A stretch of DNA of 64,000 bases from Pseudomonas shahriarae (lineage in GTDB: Bacteria > Pseudomonadota > Gammaproteobacteria > Pseudomonadales > Pseudomonadaceae), in NCBI RefSeq assembly GCF_014268455.2, contig NZ_CP077085.1, forward strand, positions 5,249,001 through 5,313,000. Reading direction: 5' to 3'. The notes beneath the pieces are model-generated. The model was not told the origin of the DNA. It saw nothing but the letters and a program-made list of their open reading frames with translations, and searched no databases. The position numbers and the translations under genes are program-made. Of this stretch, positions 37,463-45,716 are shown in pieces; position 1 is the stretch's first letter; each line of letters begins with the position of its first letter.

Positions 37463-37639
37463 GTCAAAGGCAGCCGGATACAGACGCTATCGGGGGCTCG
37501 GGTCAGCGCGTCCGTTCAACGGCAAGATTCTTCGGCAGGCGGCGCATCACTTCCACTGCAGAAAGAGGTGGGCAATTATGCAGATTGCGAAAAAAAATTC
37601 AACCTGCTTTTATGATTGTTTTCCCCGAAGGAGCACCCG

Positions 37640-38680
37640 ATGGATTATCGACAGCTGGGCCGGACCGATCTGAACGTGAGCGCGATCTGCCTCGGGACCA
37701 TGACCTGGGGCGAGCAAAACACCGAGGCAGAGGCCTTCGCCCAGATTGAAAGAGCCAAAGGTGCGGGGATCAACTTCCTCGATACCGCAGAAATGTACCC
37801 GGTCCCCCCCAAGGCTGACACCTACGCCACCACCGAACGCTACATCGGCAACTACTTCAAGAGTCGGGGTGACCGCGCCGACTGGATCCTCGCCAGCAAG
37901 ATCGCCGGCCCCGGCAACACCATCGACTACATCCGCGACGGCCAGCTCAAGCACAACCGCAAGCACATCGTCGACGCCCTGGACGCCAGCCTCAAGCGCC
38001 TGCAGACCGACTGGATCGACCTGTACCAACTGCACTGGCCGGAACGCAGCACCAACTTCTTCGGCCAACTGAGCTACAAGCACCAGGAAGAGCCCGACCT
38101 CACACCGCTGGAAGAAACCCTCGAAGCCCTCGACGAGCAGGTCAGGGCCGGCAAGATCCGCCATATCGGCCTGTCCAATGAAACGCCGTGGGGCACCATG
38201 AAGTTCCTGGCCCTGGCCGAGGCCCGTGGCTGGACCCGCGCGGTGTCGATTCAGAACCCCTACAACCTGCTCAACCGCAGCTTTGAAGTGGGCCTGGCAG
38301 AAGTCGCCATCCGTGAGCAATGTGGCTTGCTGGCATATTCGCCACTGGCATTCGGCATGCTCAGCGGCAAGTACGAAGGCGGCGCACGGCCGGCCAAGGG
38401 TCGCTTGAGCCTCTACAGCCGCTTCAGCCGCTACTTCAACCCGCAATCGGAAGCCGCGTGCAGCCGCTATGTGGCCCTGGCCCGCGAGCACGGCCTGGAC
38501 CCGGCGCAGATGGCCCTGGCGTTTGTCACGCAGCAGCCGTTTGTGACCAGCAATATCATAGGCGCGACGACGCTTGCGCAGTTGGACAGCAATATCGCCA
38601 GTGCTGATCTGAAACTGTCGAAAGAGGTGTTGGAAGGGATCGAGGCGATTCAGAAGGATCACCCGAATCCTGCGCCTTGA
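37640..38680 (+). CDS. tas: NADP(H)-dependent aldo-keto reductase (Tas-like)
   Basis: The 346-residue aldo-keto reductase has the (beta/alpha)8 signatures ICLGTMTWGEQ, INFLDTAEMYPVPP (Asp and Tyr of the catalytic tetrad), a Lys in ILASKIAG and the His in YQLHWPER. The C-terminal NADP-binding motif is IIGATTLAQLDSNI. The physiological substrate of Tas is not known. ATG 37640 follows GAAGGAGCACCCG, better than the TTG eight codons upstream. In PAO1 the same gene lies next to rplM. Confidence 0.93.
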   Translation: MDYRQLGRTDLNVSAICLGTMTWGEQNTEAEAFAQIERAKGAGINFLDTAEMYPVPPKADTYATTERYIGNYFKSRGDRADWILASKIAGPGNTIDYIRDGQLKHNRKHIVDALDASLKRLQTDWIDLYQLHWPERSTNFFGQLSYKHQEEPDLTPLEETLEALDEQVRAGKIRHIGLSNETPWGTMKFLALAEARGWTRAVSIQNPYNLLNRSFEVGLAEVAIREQCGLLAYSPLAFGMLSGKYEGGARPAKGRLSLYSRFSRYFNPQSEAACSRYVALAREHGLDPAQMALAFVTQQPFVTSNIIGATTLAQLDSNIASADLKLSKEVLEGIEAIQKDHPNPAP

Positions 38681-38695
38681 TTGACCTTCAGGCCG

Positions 38696-38759
38696 CCATC
38701 GCAGGCAAGCCAGCGCCCGCATTTGCTCGGTAATGTGGGCGCTGGCTTGCCTGCGATGG
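38696..38759. repeat. Inverted REP-like pair
   Basis: CCATCGCAGGCAAGCCAGCG...CCCGCATT and AATGTGGGCGCTGGCTTGCC...TGCGATGG are close inverted copies separated by 8 bases. The unit is the GCAGGCAAGCCAGC variant of the REPs in this window. It lies between convergent tas and the acyl-CoA dehydrogenase gene and may serve as a bidirectional terminator. Confidence 0.85.
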
Positions 38760-38781
38760 GGCCCTCAACAGCACCAGAGAT

Positions 38782-39918
38782 TCAAAGCGCCCGCGCAATG
38801 ATCTCCTTCATGATCTCATTGGTCCCCGCATAAATGCGCTGTACCCGCGCATCCGCCCAGGCCCGGGCAATCGGGTATTCCCACATGTAACCGTAGCCGC
38901 CGTGCAACTGCACACACTCATCGAGCACCTTGCATTGCAGGTCAGTGGTCCAGTATTTGGCCATCGCCGCCGTCGGCACATCCAGCTTGCCTTGCAGGTG
39001 CTGTTCCAGGCACTTGTCGACAAACACCCGACCAATCTGCACCTCGGTCGCAATCTCCGCCAGCTTGAAGCGGGTGTTCTGGAAGTCGGCAATCGCCTTG
39101 CCGAACGCCTTGCGCTCGCGGGTGTAGTCCAGGGTCCATTGCAGCGCCGCCTCGGCCGACGCCAGGGCGCCGATCGCCACGGTCAGGCGCTCCTGGGGCA
39201 GCTCCTGCATCAGGTAGGCAAAGCCCATCCCCGCCTGGCCCAGCAGGTTCTCCTTGGGCACCCGCACGTCCTGGAAGAACAGCTCGGAGGTGTCCTGAGC
39301 CTTCATCCCGACCTTTTCCAGGCGCTTGCCCTTGTCGAAGCCCGGCGTATTGGCCTCGACCAGGAACAGACTGGTGCCCTTGGCGCCGGCCTTGGGATCG
39401 GTCTTGGCCACCACAATCACCAGGTCCGCCAGGAAGCCATTGGTAATAAACGTCTTGGAGCCGTTGATTACATACTCATCGCCGTCCAGCACGGCAGTGG
39501 TCTTGACCCCCTGCAGGTCCGACCCGGCACCCGGCTCGGTCATGGCAATGGCCGTGACCATCTCCCCGGAAACGAGCTTGGGCAGGTACTTGTGCTTCAG
39601 CGCCTCGCTGCCGTAGTGCAGGATATACGGCGCAACAATGTCCGAATGCAGGGAGAAGCCAATCCCGGTCAGCCCCAGGCGGCCGATCTCTTCGATCACC
39701 ACGGTGCTGTAGATAAAGTCCGCGCCCAGGCCGCCATATTCTTCCGGCAGGTGCGAGCACAGCATCCCCGCCTCCCCCGCCTTGCTCCACAGGGCGCGAT
39801 CAATATGGCCCTGCTTTTCCCATTGCGCATGGTACGGCACCGCGTCTTTTTCGAGGAAGGTGCGCACGCTCTGGCGGAAGAGTTCGTGCTCGGAGCTGAA
39901 CAAGGTTCTGGGAATCAT
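38782..39918 (-). CDS. Acyl-CoA dehydrogenase
   Basis: The 378-residue FAD enzyme introduces the alpha,beta double bond into acyl-CoA. Signatures include AMTEPGAGSDLQGVKTTAV (FAD/substrate region), ITNGFLADLVIVV and the C-terminal QLHGGYGYMWEYPIARAWADARVQRIYAGTNEIMKEIIARAL. The TNEIMKE segment is near the catalytic-base position, but chain length cannot be judged. It is divergent from a GlxA-type regulator across 145 bases. In PAO1 the homologous pair is also adjacent. Confidence 0.93.
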   Translation of the reverse strand: MIPRTLFSSEHELFRQSVRTFLEKDAVPYHAQWEKQGHIDRALWSKAGEAGMLCSHLPEEYGGLGADFIYSTVVIEEIGRLGLTGIGFSLHSDIVAPYILHYGSEALKHKYLPKLVSGEMVTAIAMTEPGAGSDLQGVKTTAVLDGDEYVINGSKTFITNGFLADLVIVVAKTDPKAGAKGTSLFLVEANTPGFDKGKRLEKVGMKAQDTSELFFQDVRVPKENLLGQAGMGFAYLMQELPQERLTVAIGALASAEAALQWTLDYTRERKAFGKAIADFQNTRFKLAEIATEVQIGRVFVDKCLEQHLQGKLDVPTAAMAKYWTTDLQCKVLDECVQLHGGYGYMWEYPIARAWADARVQRIYAGTNEIMKEIIARAL

Positions 39919-40063
39919 GAGTCACCTGCGTCGATTGTCGGACAAAAACAAGATCACAGAGCCTAAGCTGCACGGACGTCACAGGACACTGGACACATGC
40001 GACAAAAAATAAGACGATCCAGCCGTTAGTTGACCACTTTCCCCTATAAGAATAATCGAAATT
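39919..40063. promoter_or_regulatory. Divergent promoter region, acyl-CoA dehydrogenase/AraC regulator
   Basis: A 145-base gap between divergent genes, so it likely holds both promoters and the regulator's binding site. Around 39948-40050 it is AT-richer (e.g. AAAAATAAGACG, CCCCTATAAGAATAATCG). No clear repeat was seen by eye. Confidence 0.45.
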
Positions 40064-41059
40064 ATGTCTAACCTCGTCTCCACGCCCTTGCGGCGCGTCA
40101 GCATTTTGGCCATTGACCGGGTGTTTGCTTCCACCCTCATGCAAGCCAAGGATTTCTTCCACCTCGCCAGCCTGCGTTACGGCAAACAGCAGGGCCTGGG
40201 CCTCACGCCGGCCTTTGAAACCCGCCTGGTAAGCCCCGATGGGCAATCGGTGTGCAGCTTCAGCGATGTGATCATGCCGGTCGACGGCGGCCTGGAAAAC
40301 GCCGATATCATTGTGCTGCCGGCCTTCTGGGATGACTTCGACGCCCTGAGCAAACGCTACCCACAGATCCTGCCCTGGCTGCGCGAGCAACATGCGCGCG
40401 GGGCGGTGTTATGCGGTGAGGCCACCGGGGTGTTCTGGCTCGCCGAAGCCGGCCTGCTTGATGGCAAGGAGGCGACCACCTACTGGCGCTTCTTCAACGC
40501 CTTCAGCGAACGCTTCCCCAAGGTCCAGCTCAATCAGGACAAGCACCTGACTGACGCCGACAACCTGTACTGCGCCGGGGGCACCACGTCGGCCTGCGAT
40601 CTCTACATCTATCTGATCGAGCGCTTCTGCGGCGCCAACATCGCCCAGGCCGTGGCCCGCGACATCCTTTACGAAGTGCAGCGCAGCTACGCGCCGGGAC
40701 GCATCGGTTTTGGTGGGCAGAAGCTGCACCAGGATGTGATCATCCTGCAGATCCAGCATTGGCTCGAAGAGCACTTCGCCGACAAGTTCCGCTTTGAAGA
40801 CGTGGCCCGAGAACACGGCATGAGCATCCGCAACTTTATGCGGCGCTTCCAGACCGCTACCGGCGACAAGCCGCTGCACTACCTGCAACGCCTGCGCATC
40901 GAGACAGCCAAGGGGTTGTTGTCGGGCAGCCGCAAGAGCATCAAGACCATCAGCTATGAGGTGGGTTACGACGATGCGAGCTTTTTTGCGCGGCTGTTCA
41001 GGCAGCACACGGAACTGTCGCCGAACCAGTATCGCCAGCAGTTCCAGCAGGCCGCCTAA
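40064..41059 (+). CDS. GlxA-type transcriptional regulator (DJ-1/PfpI domain plus AraC HTH)
   Basis: The 331-residue protein has an N-terminal class I glutamine amidotransferase-like DJ-1/PfpI domain (about residues 10-200) with the nucleophile-elbow Cys117 in AVLCGEATGVF. A C-terminal AraC HTH pair follows (about 235-328; FRFEDVAREHGMSIRNFMRRFQ, KTISYEVGYDDASFFARLFRQHTELSP). Such regulators respond to small metabolites such as quaternary amines in other pseudomonads. It is divergent from an acyl-CoA dehydrogenase gene, its likely target. The effector is unknown. Confidence 0.9.
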   Translation: MSNLVSTPLRRVSILAIDRVFASTLMQAKDFFHLASLRYGKQQGLGLTPAFETRLVSPDGQSVCSFSDVIMPVDGGLENADIIVLPAFWDDFDALSKRYPQILPWLREQHARGAVLCGEATGVFWLAEAGLLDGKEATTYWRFFNAFSERFPKVQLNQDKHLTDADNLYCAGGTTSACDLYIYLIERFCGANIAQAVARDILYEVQRSYAPGRIGFGGQKLHQDVIILQIQHWLEEHFADKFRFEDVAREHGMSIRNFMRRFQTATGDKPLHYLQRLRIETAKGLLSGSRKSIKTISYEVGYDDASFFARLFRQHTELSPNQYRQQFQQAA

Positions 41060-41077
41060 CTAAAGCCGGGCACAATC

Positions 41078-41173
41078 AAATGTGGGAGCGGGCTTGCTCG
41101 CGAATGCGGTGTGTCAGTTAACGAATAAGTCGACTGATACGCCGCATTCGCGAGCAAGCCCGCTCCCACATTT
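41078..41173. repeat. REP doublet (long inverted pair)
   Basis: The arms AAATGTGGGAGCGGGCTTGC and GCAAGCCCGCTCCCACATTT extend inward to CTCGCGAATGCGG/CCGCATTCGCGAG. They flank a loop of about 30 bases. It lies between the convergent GlxA-type regulator and zapE. Confidence 0.88.
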
Positions 41174-41188
41174 TGGTTCGGTGTTTGC

Positions 41189-42283
41189 CTAAGGCTTGTG
41201 CGCCCGCGCCAGGAACTCGTGGGACTGCATTTCCAGCAAGCGGCTCAAGGTCCGTTGGAACTCGAAGTTCAAGCGACCGCCGGTGTAGAGGTCCTTGAGT
41301 TCGACTTCAGCCGAGATGATCAGCTTGACGTTACGGTCGTAGAATTCATCGACCATGTTGATAAAGCGCCGGGCGATGTCGTCGGTAGTGACGCTCATTT
41401 GCTCGACACCGCTCAAGATCACGGCATGGAAGATCTTGCCCAGTTCGATGTAGTCGTTCTGGCTGCGGGGGCCGTCGCACAGCTCGCGGAAGTCGAACCA
41501 GGCCACGTCGTCACAGGTGCGCAGGGCAATGATCTGGCGATTCTCGATCATCAACTTATCGTTTTCCACCGCCTGGGTGCATTCCGGCGTCAACGCACGG
41601 AAGCTCTTGCGCAGGCTTTCGTGGGCCGCTTCGTCGAGGGGGAAGTGGAACAACTCGGCTTGCTCGAGGTGCCGCAGGCGGTAATCGACGCCGCTGTCGA
41701 CGTTGACGATATCGGTGTGCTGCTTGATCAGAGCGATGGCCGGCAGGAAACGCGCACGCTGCAGGCCGTCCTTGTACAGGCCGTCAGGCACGATGTTCGA
41801 GGTGGCGACCAGGGTCACGCCGTTCTTGAACAACTCTTCCATCAGGGTGCCGAGAATCATCGCATCGGTGATATCGGACACGAAGAACTCATCGAAACAG
41901 ATAACCCGCGCTTCCTGGGAGAAACGCTTGGCGATGATGGTCAGCGGGTTTTTCTCGCCGTGCAGGGTCTTCATCTCTTCGTGCACGCGCTTCATGAAGC
42001 GGTGGAAGTGAGTGCGCGACTTCTCCTTGAACGGCAGCGCTTCGAAGAAGGTGTCGACCAGGTAAGTCTTGCCGCGACCCACACCGCCCCAGAAGTACAA
42101 GCCTTTGACCGGCGTCTGGTCTTTCTTGCCAAACAGCTTGCTGAGCATCCCCGGCTTGCTCTGGGAAGAGGCGACCAGGTCTTCGTACAGGCGCTGCAAG
42201 TGACGCACCGCCGTTTCCTGGGCAGCATCATGGAAGAAGTCGGGGCGCTTCAGATCAGCTTGATATCGTTCTAGGGGCGTCAT
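41189..42283 (-). CDS. zapE: Cell division ATPase ZapE (AFG1 family)
   Basis: The 364-residue AFG1-like ATPase has Walker A GGVGRGKTYL near residue 80 and Walker B VICFDEFFVSD. In E. coli it binds FtsZ and is needed for division under stress. The arginine-finger region (GYDPRR-type) is replaced by the local DIARRFINMVDEFYDRNVKLI motif. ATG 42283 (MTPLERYQ) is chosen because the extended frame from 42346 lacks homology. It lies 80 bases from trpS on the same strand. Confidence 0.94.
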   Translation of the reverse strand: MTPLERYQADLKRPDFFHDAAQETAVRHLQRLYEDLVASSQSKPGMLSKLFGKKDQTPVKGLYFWGGVGRGKTYLVDTFFEALPFKEKSRTHFHRFMKRVHEEMKTLHGEKNPLTIIAKRFSQEARVICFDEFFVSDITDAMILGTLMEELFKNGVTLVATSNIVPDGLYKDGLQRARFLPAIALIKQHTDIVNVDSGVDYRLRHLEQAELFHFPLDEAAHESLRKSFRALTPECTQAVENDKLMIENRQIIALRTCDDVAWFDFRELCDGPRSQNDYIELGKIFHAVILSGVEQMSVTTDDIARRFINMVDEFYDRNVKLIISAEVELKDLYTGGRLNFEFQRTLSRLLEMQSHEFLARAHKP

Positions 42284-42362
42284 AATTTCGTTAGCAAGGC
42301 AACAAAAACGGGCCGTCACTGTAACGACGGCCCCGGATAATGGCAATCAACCCTTGGTCGGG

Positions 42363-43718
42363 TCAGTCTTCGATTGGCGTCAATGCTACGCGCACGGCTT
42401 CGATGGCGGCATCCCGCGCAGCGCTATCGGCGAAGGCCGGGCTGTCGGCGATACACGCGCCGTCGAGCCACACCGTAAAGCCCAGGGCCTCACTGCGCAC
42501 ATCCAGCGCCTGGCCGGACTGCAACTGCTTGGTGACAGCGCCGGCCGCCTTGCCATCGGCAAAGTTGCGCGACAACAACAGCTGCTCGCCGTCAGCCGCC
42601 AGCAGGCGGAAGCGGAAGCTGCCGTCGTCTTCACGGAAGCTGACAAACCGCGCGGCCTTGACTGCCTTCTTCTTGGTGCTGGCAGCCTCGCTGGCCTGGT
42701 TGACGAACGAGCGCAGGCCCACGGCTTCCCGCAGCTCCTGCAGGAATGGACCGGCGACGGCACGGGCCTTCTTGGCGCCGACCAGCAGCAGGTCTTCCAT
42801 GTCCGAAGGGCGCGCCATCAATTGATGGTAGCGCTCGCGGGCTTCGCCCAACTGGCCGTCCAGCAGTTGGAACAGGCGGTTTTTCGCCTCGCCCCAGCCC
42901 AGGCCGTCGAGCAGTTCGCTGCGCAGTTGCTGTTCCTGTTCAGGGGTGGCGAACGCCTGGTACAAGGTGAACAGGTGCGAGTTATCCGGATCCTTGGCCT
43001 CACCCGGCGCGCGGGAGTCGGTGACGATTCGCGAGATCGCGTCCTTCATGTCCTTGGCGGTGGTGAACAACGGAATGGTGTTGTCGTAGCTCTTCGACAT
43101 CTTGCGCCCATCCAGGCCCGGCAAGGTGGCGACACCTTCTTCAATCACTGCCTCGGGCATGGTGAAGAACTCTTTGCCCTTGCCGAACAGGTGGTTGAAA
43201 CGCTGGCCGATATCACGGGCCATTTCCACGTGCTGGATCTGGTCGCGGCCGACCGGGACCTTATGGGCATTGAACATCAGGATGTCCGCCGCCATCAGCA
43301 CCGGATAGCTGTACAGGCCCATGCTGATCCCGGCATCCGGGTCTTCGCCGTTTTCCAGGTTCTTGTCCACCGAGGCCTTGTAGGCGTGGGCACGGTTGAG
43401 CAGGCCCTTGGCCGCGACGCAAGTCAGCAGCCAGGTCAGCTCGGGAATTTCCGGGATATCGGACTGACGGTAGAAGGTCACCCGGTTCACATCCAGGCCA
43501 CCGGCCAGCCAGGTCGCGGCGATTTCCATACGCGAGCGCTGGATGCGCTGCGGGTCATCGCACTTGATCAGGGCGTGGTAGTCGGCCAGGAAGTAGAACG
43601 AATCGGCATTGGCATCCTGGCTGGCGAGGATCGCCGGGCGGATGGCACCGGCGTAGTTGCCCAGGTGCGGGGTGCCGGTGGTGGTGATGCCGGTGAGGAT
43701 ACGGGTACGAGTCGTCAT
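42363..43718 (-). CDS. trpS: Tryptophanyl-tRNA synthetase with C-terminal extension
   Basis: The 451-residue class Ic synthetase charges tRNA(Trp). HIGH-like PHLGN is at about residues 17-21 and KMSKS at 206-210. The catalytic and anticodon-binding part ends near residue 345. About 95 further residues then form a region [21 protein letters not shown]... that resembles YegP/DUF1508 repeats and is absent from the 334-residue E. coli enzyme. The extended form is the one seen in Pseudomonas. The start at 43718 is the usual [15 protein letters not shown]. Confidence 0.94.
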   Translation of the reverse strand: MTTRTRILTGITTTGTPHLGNYAGAIRPAILASQDANADSFYFLADYHALIKCDDPQRIQRSRMEIAATWLAGGLDVNRVTFYRQSDIPEIPELTWLLTCVAAKGLLNRAHAYKASVDKNLENGEDPDAGISMGLYSYPVLMAADILMFNAHKVPVGRDQIQHVEMARDIGQRFNHLFGKGKEFFTMPEAVIEEGVATLPGLDGRKMSKSYDNTIPLFTTAKDMKDAISRIVTDSRAPGEAKDPDNSHLFTLYQAFATPEQEQQLRSELLDGLGWGEAKNRLFQLLDGQLGEARERYHQLMARPSDMEDLLLVGAKKARAVAGPFLQELREAVGLRSFVNQASEAASTKKKAVKAARFVSFREDDGSFRFRLLAADGEQLLLSRNFADGKAAGAVTKQLQSGQALDVRSEALGFTVWLDGACIADSPAFADSAARDAAIEAVRVALTPIED

Positions 43719-43742
43719 GGGTAATCGCTTATCAGACTGCTA

Positions 43743-44372
43743 TCAATTCGAAAGGCGCGGCAGCACCAGATCCTTGAGATCGGTGAGCTTGCCATGAAAA
43801 AAGTGCCCGCATTCTGCCACTTTCAGCAGCTCATGGGGGCGTTTGAGGGCGGCAGACCAGTCGTAGACCTGCTGCGGGTCGACCACTTCGTCGGTTTCCG
43901 GCTGGATCACGGTCAGCGGGCAGCCCTGTGGAAGCGGGTCCTCGTCACGCAAACGCATGACGGCCGCAGCCACCATAAACAGGTGCGCGAGTTTTTCGCC
44001 CTTGGCTTCCAGGCGCCCGCCGAGACTGGCGGCAACAAATCCACCGAACGAGAAACCCAGCAAGGTGATGGGCAGGTCCGGGTGTTTTTCACGCAGCCAG
44101 CTTACGGCGGCTTCGGCATCGTCCACTTCACCTGTGGCCATATCATGGCTACCAGCGCTGGCACCGACGCCACGGTAATTGAAACGCAAAGTAATCAAAC
44201 CGGCATCGCGGGCGGTACGTTGCAGGGTCGAGACGACTTTATTGAGCATGGTCCCACCCTGCACCGGGTTAGGGTGGCAGATCAGCGCCAGGCCACGTGG
44301 CTCGGGGTGATCGAGGTACAAGGCTTCCAATTGGCCTACCGGGCCATCAATCAAAACAGGGGTTTCACGCAT
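43743..44372 (-). CDS. Alpha/beta hydrolase (YheT/DUF-like dienelactone-type)
   Basis: The 209-residue protein has the alpha/beta-hydrolase fold. CHPNPVQGGTMLNKV follows strand 3, the nucleophile elbow is GFSFGG (Ser), Asp is expected in the TDEVVDPQQV segment and His is GHFFHG. MRETPVLI at 44372 is the start. The frame extends to 44435, but the extra 21 residues are Arg-rich and unlike the family. It lies just downstream of trpS upstream region on the same strand. The substrate is unknown. Confidence 0.88.
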   Translation of the reverse strand: MRETPVLIDGPVGQLEALYLDHPEPRGLALICHPNPVQGGTMLNKVVSTLQRTARDAGLITLRFNYRGVGASAGSHDMATGEVDDAEAAVSWLREKHPDLPITLLGFSFGGFVAASLGGRLEAKGEKLAHLFMVAAAVMRLRDEDPLPQGCPLTVIQPETDEVVDPQQVYDWSAALKRPHELLKVAECGHFFHGKLTDLKDLVLPRLSN

Positions 44373-44519
44373 GAGCAAGGAATGAACTCCGTGACCTCTC
44401 AAGGGGTCGACTCGTCTAGCTAAAAGTCTGTGCATGGCATCATTGCGAGCTTAATCGCGGTATACAGCGCAGGTCCGAGCCGTTAACGTAAAGCAAAGCC
44501 GTTTATAGAGGAAGGACTC

Positions 44520-44957
44520 GTGGAACACTCGCTCTTAGTTTGGTTGTTGCCGACTCTTGCCCTGGTTGCCGGTGTCGCCATTGGATTCCTGGTTGCTCGC
44601 CTCCTGCCGAATGCCGCGCCTAACCGCACGCAGCGTCAGTTGGATGACATCCAGGAACGTTTTGACAGTTATCAGAACGAGGTTGTTACCCACTTCAACA
44701 GCACCGCGACCCTGGTCAAGAAGCTCACCCAGAGCTACCAGGAAGTACAGGATCACCTCGCCGATGGCGCCAACCGCCTGGCCCTGGACGATATTACCCG
44801 TCAGCGTCTGCTGGCCGCGCTGCATTCCGATGCCACGCAAGCCCCACGGGAGCGCCTGACCCCGCCACGGGAAAACCAGGAGCCGCCGCGGGACTACGCG
44901 CCAAAGGCGCCGAACGCCCCCGGCATGCTGGATGAGCATTACGGCTTGAAAAAGTAA
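44520..44957 (+). CDS. zapG: YhcB/ZapG family division-envelope protein (GTG start)
   Basis: The 145-residue protein has an N-terminal membrane helix (LLPTLALVAGVAIGFLVARLLP) followed by a cytosolic coiled coil (about residues 35-80, QRQLDDIQERFDSYQNEVVTHFNSTATLVKKLTQSYQ) and a Pro-rich tail (REN QEPPRDYAPKAPN). This matches DUF1043/YhcB, implicated in septum and envelope homeostasis. Start is GTG 44520 directly after GAGGAAGGACTC. Its mRNA ends at a strong bidirectional hairpin at 44976. Confidence 0.9.
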   Translation: MEHSLLVWLLPTLALVAGVAIGFLVARLLPNAAPNRTQRQLDDIQERFDSYQNEVVTHFNSTATLVKKLTQSYQEVQDHLADGANRLALDDITRQRLLAALHSDATQAPRERLTPPRENQEPPRDYAPKAPNAPGMLDEHYGLKK

Positions 44958-44975
44958 GTCGTTTTCAAGCCATAC

Positions 44976-45012
44976 AAAAAGCCCGGCTGATCCATGATCA
45001 GCCGGGCTTTTT
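44976..45012 (+). terminator. Intrinsic terminator after YhcB gene
   Basis: Arms AAAAAGCCCGGCTGATC and GATCAGCCGGGCTTTTT with a three-base loop form a near-perfect 17-bp stem with a T run. It can function in both directions and faces the converging roxR gene. Confidence 0.92.
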
Positions 45013-45047
45013 GTTGGAACTGGATCGGCAGAACAATGGAGATCCAA

Positions 45048-45136
45048 TGTGGGAGCGGGCTCGCTCGCGAAGGTGGAGTGTCAGTTGTTAAAGACTTGAC
45101 TGACACTGCGCCTTCGCGAGCAAGCCCGCTCCCACA
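45048..45136. repeat. REP doublet
   Basis: TGTGGGAGCGGGCTCGCTCG and CGAGCAAGCCCGCTCCCACA face each other with inner arms CGCGAAGG/CCTTCGCG, a loop of about 35 bases. It lies between the YhcB gene and roxR, another convergent intergenic space. Confidence 0.88.
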
Positions 45137-45155
45137 CAAGCCCACTCACCGTAGT

Positions 45156-45716
45156 TCAGCGCCGTACCGGGCGCTTCTGCAGCTTGCGCTGCAAGGTCCG
45201 GCGGTGCATGCCCAGGGCACGGGCCGTGGCTGAGATATTGCCTTCGTGCTCGGTCAACACGCGCTGGATGTGCTCCCACTGCAGGCGGTCCACCGACATC
45301 GGGTTTTCCGGCACCAGGGTGTCGAGGTCGGCATGCTCGGAGAGCAAGGCGGCCAGCACATCATCGGCGTCCGCCGGCTTGCACAGGTAGTTGCAGGCAC
45401 CGCGCTTGATCGCCTCGACAGCGGTGGCAATGCTCGAATACCCGGTGAGGATCAGCACGCGCATTTCCGGGTCCAGCTCCAGCAGCTTGGGCAGCAGCAC
45501 AAGGCCCGAGTCACCGTCCATTTTCAGGTCCAGTGCCGCGTAGTCCGGCAGGTCGGCCTGGGCGATGGCCAGGCCTTCTTCGGCGGAACCTGCAGTGCTG
45601 ACGCGAAACCCGCGACGGCTCATGGCTCGCGCCATTACGCGGGTAAAGGTGGCATCGTCATCTACCAGCAACAGGTGCGGCAGTTCTTCGCCTTCGACTT
45701 GGATCTCGTCACTCAT
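45156..45716 (-). CDS. roxR: Redox response regulator RoxR (RegA/PrrA type)
   Basis: The 186-residue two-domain regulator has the acidic pair (LLLVDDDATF), phospho-acceptor Asp63 (LDLKMDG) and Lys113 (LCKPAD). A short linker joins a Fis-type HTH (about 145-183; VLTEHEGNISATARALGMHRRTLQRKLQKRP). RegA-type regulators control respiratory oxidases and cyanide-insensitive respiration. MSDEIQ at 45716 is the start. It overlaps the RoxS stop by eight bases. Confidence 0.93.
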   Translation of the reverse strand: MSDEIQVEGEELPHLLLVDDDATFTRVMARAMSRRGFRVSTAGSAEEGLAIAQADLPDYAALDLKMDGDSGLVLLPKLLELDPEMRVLILTGYSSIATAVEAIKRGACNYLCKPADADDVLAALLSEHADLDTLVPENPMSVDRLQWEHIQRVLTEHEGNISATARALGMHRRTLQRKLQKRPVRR

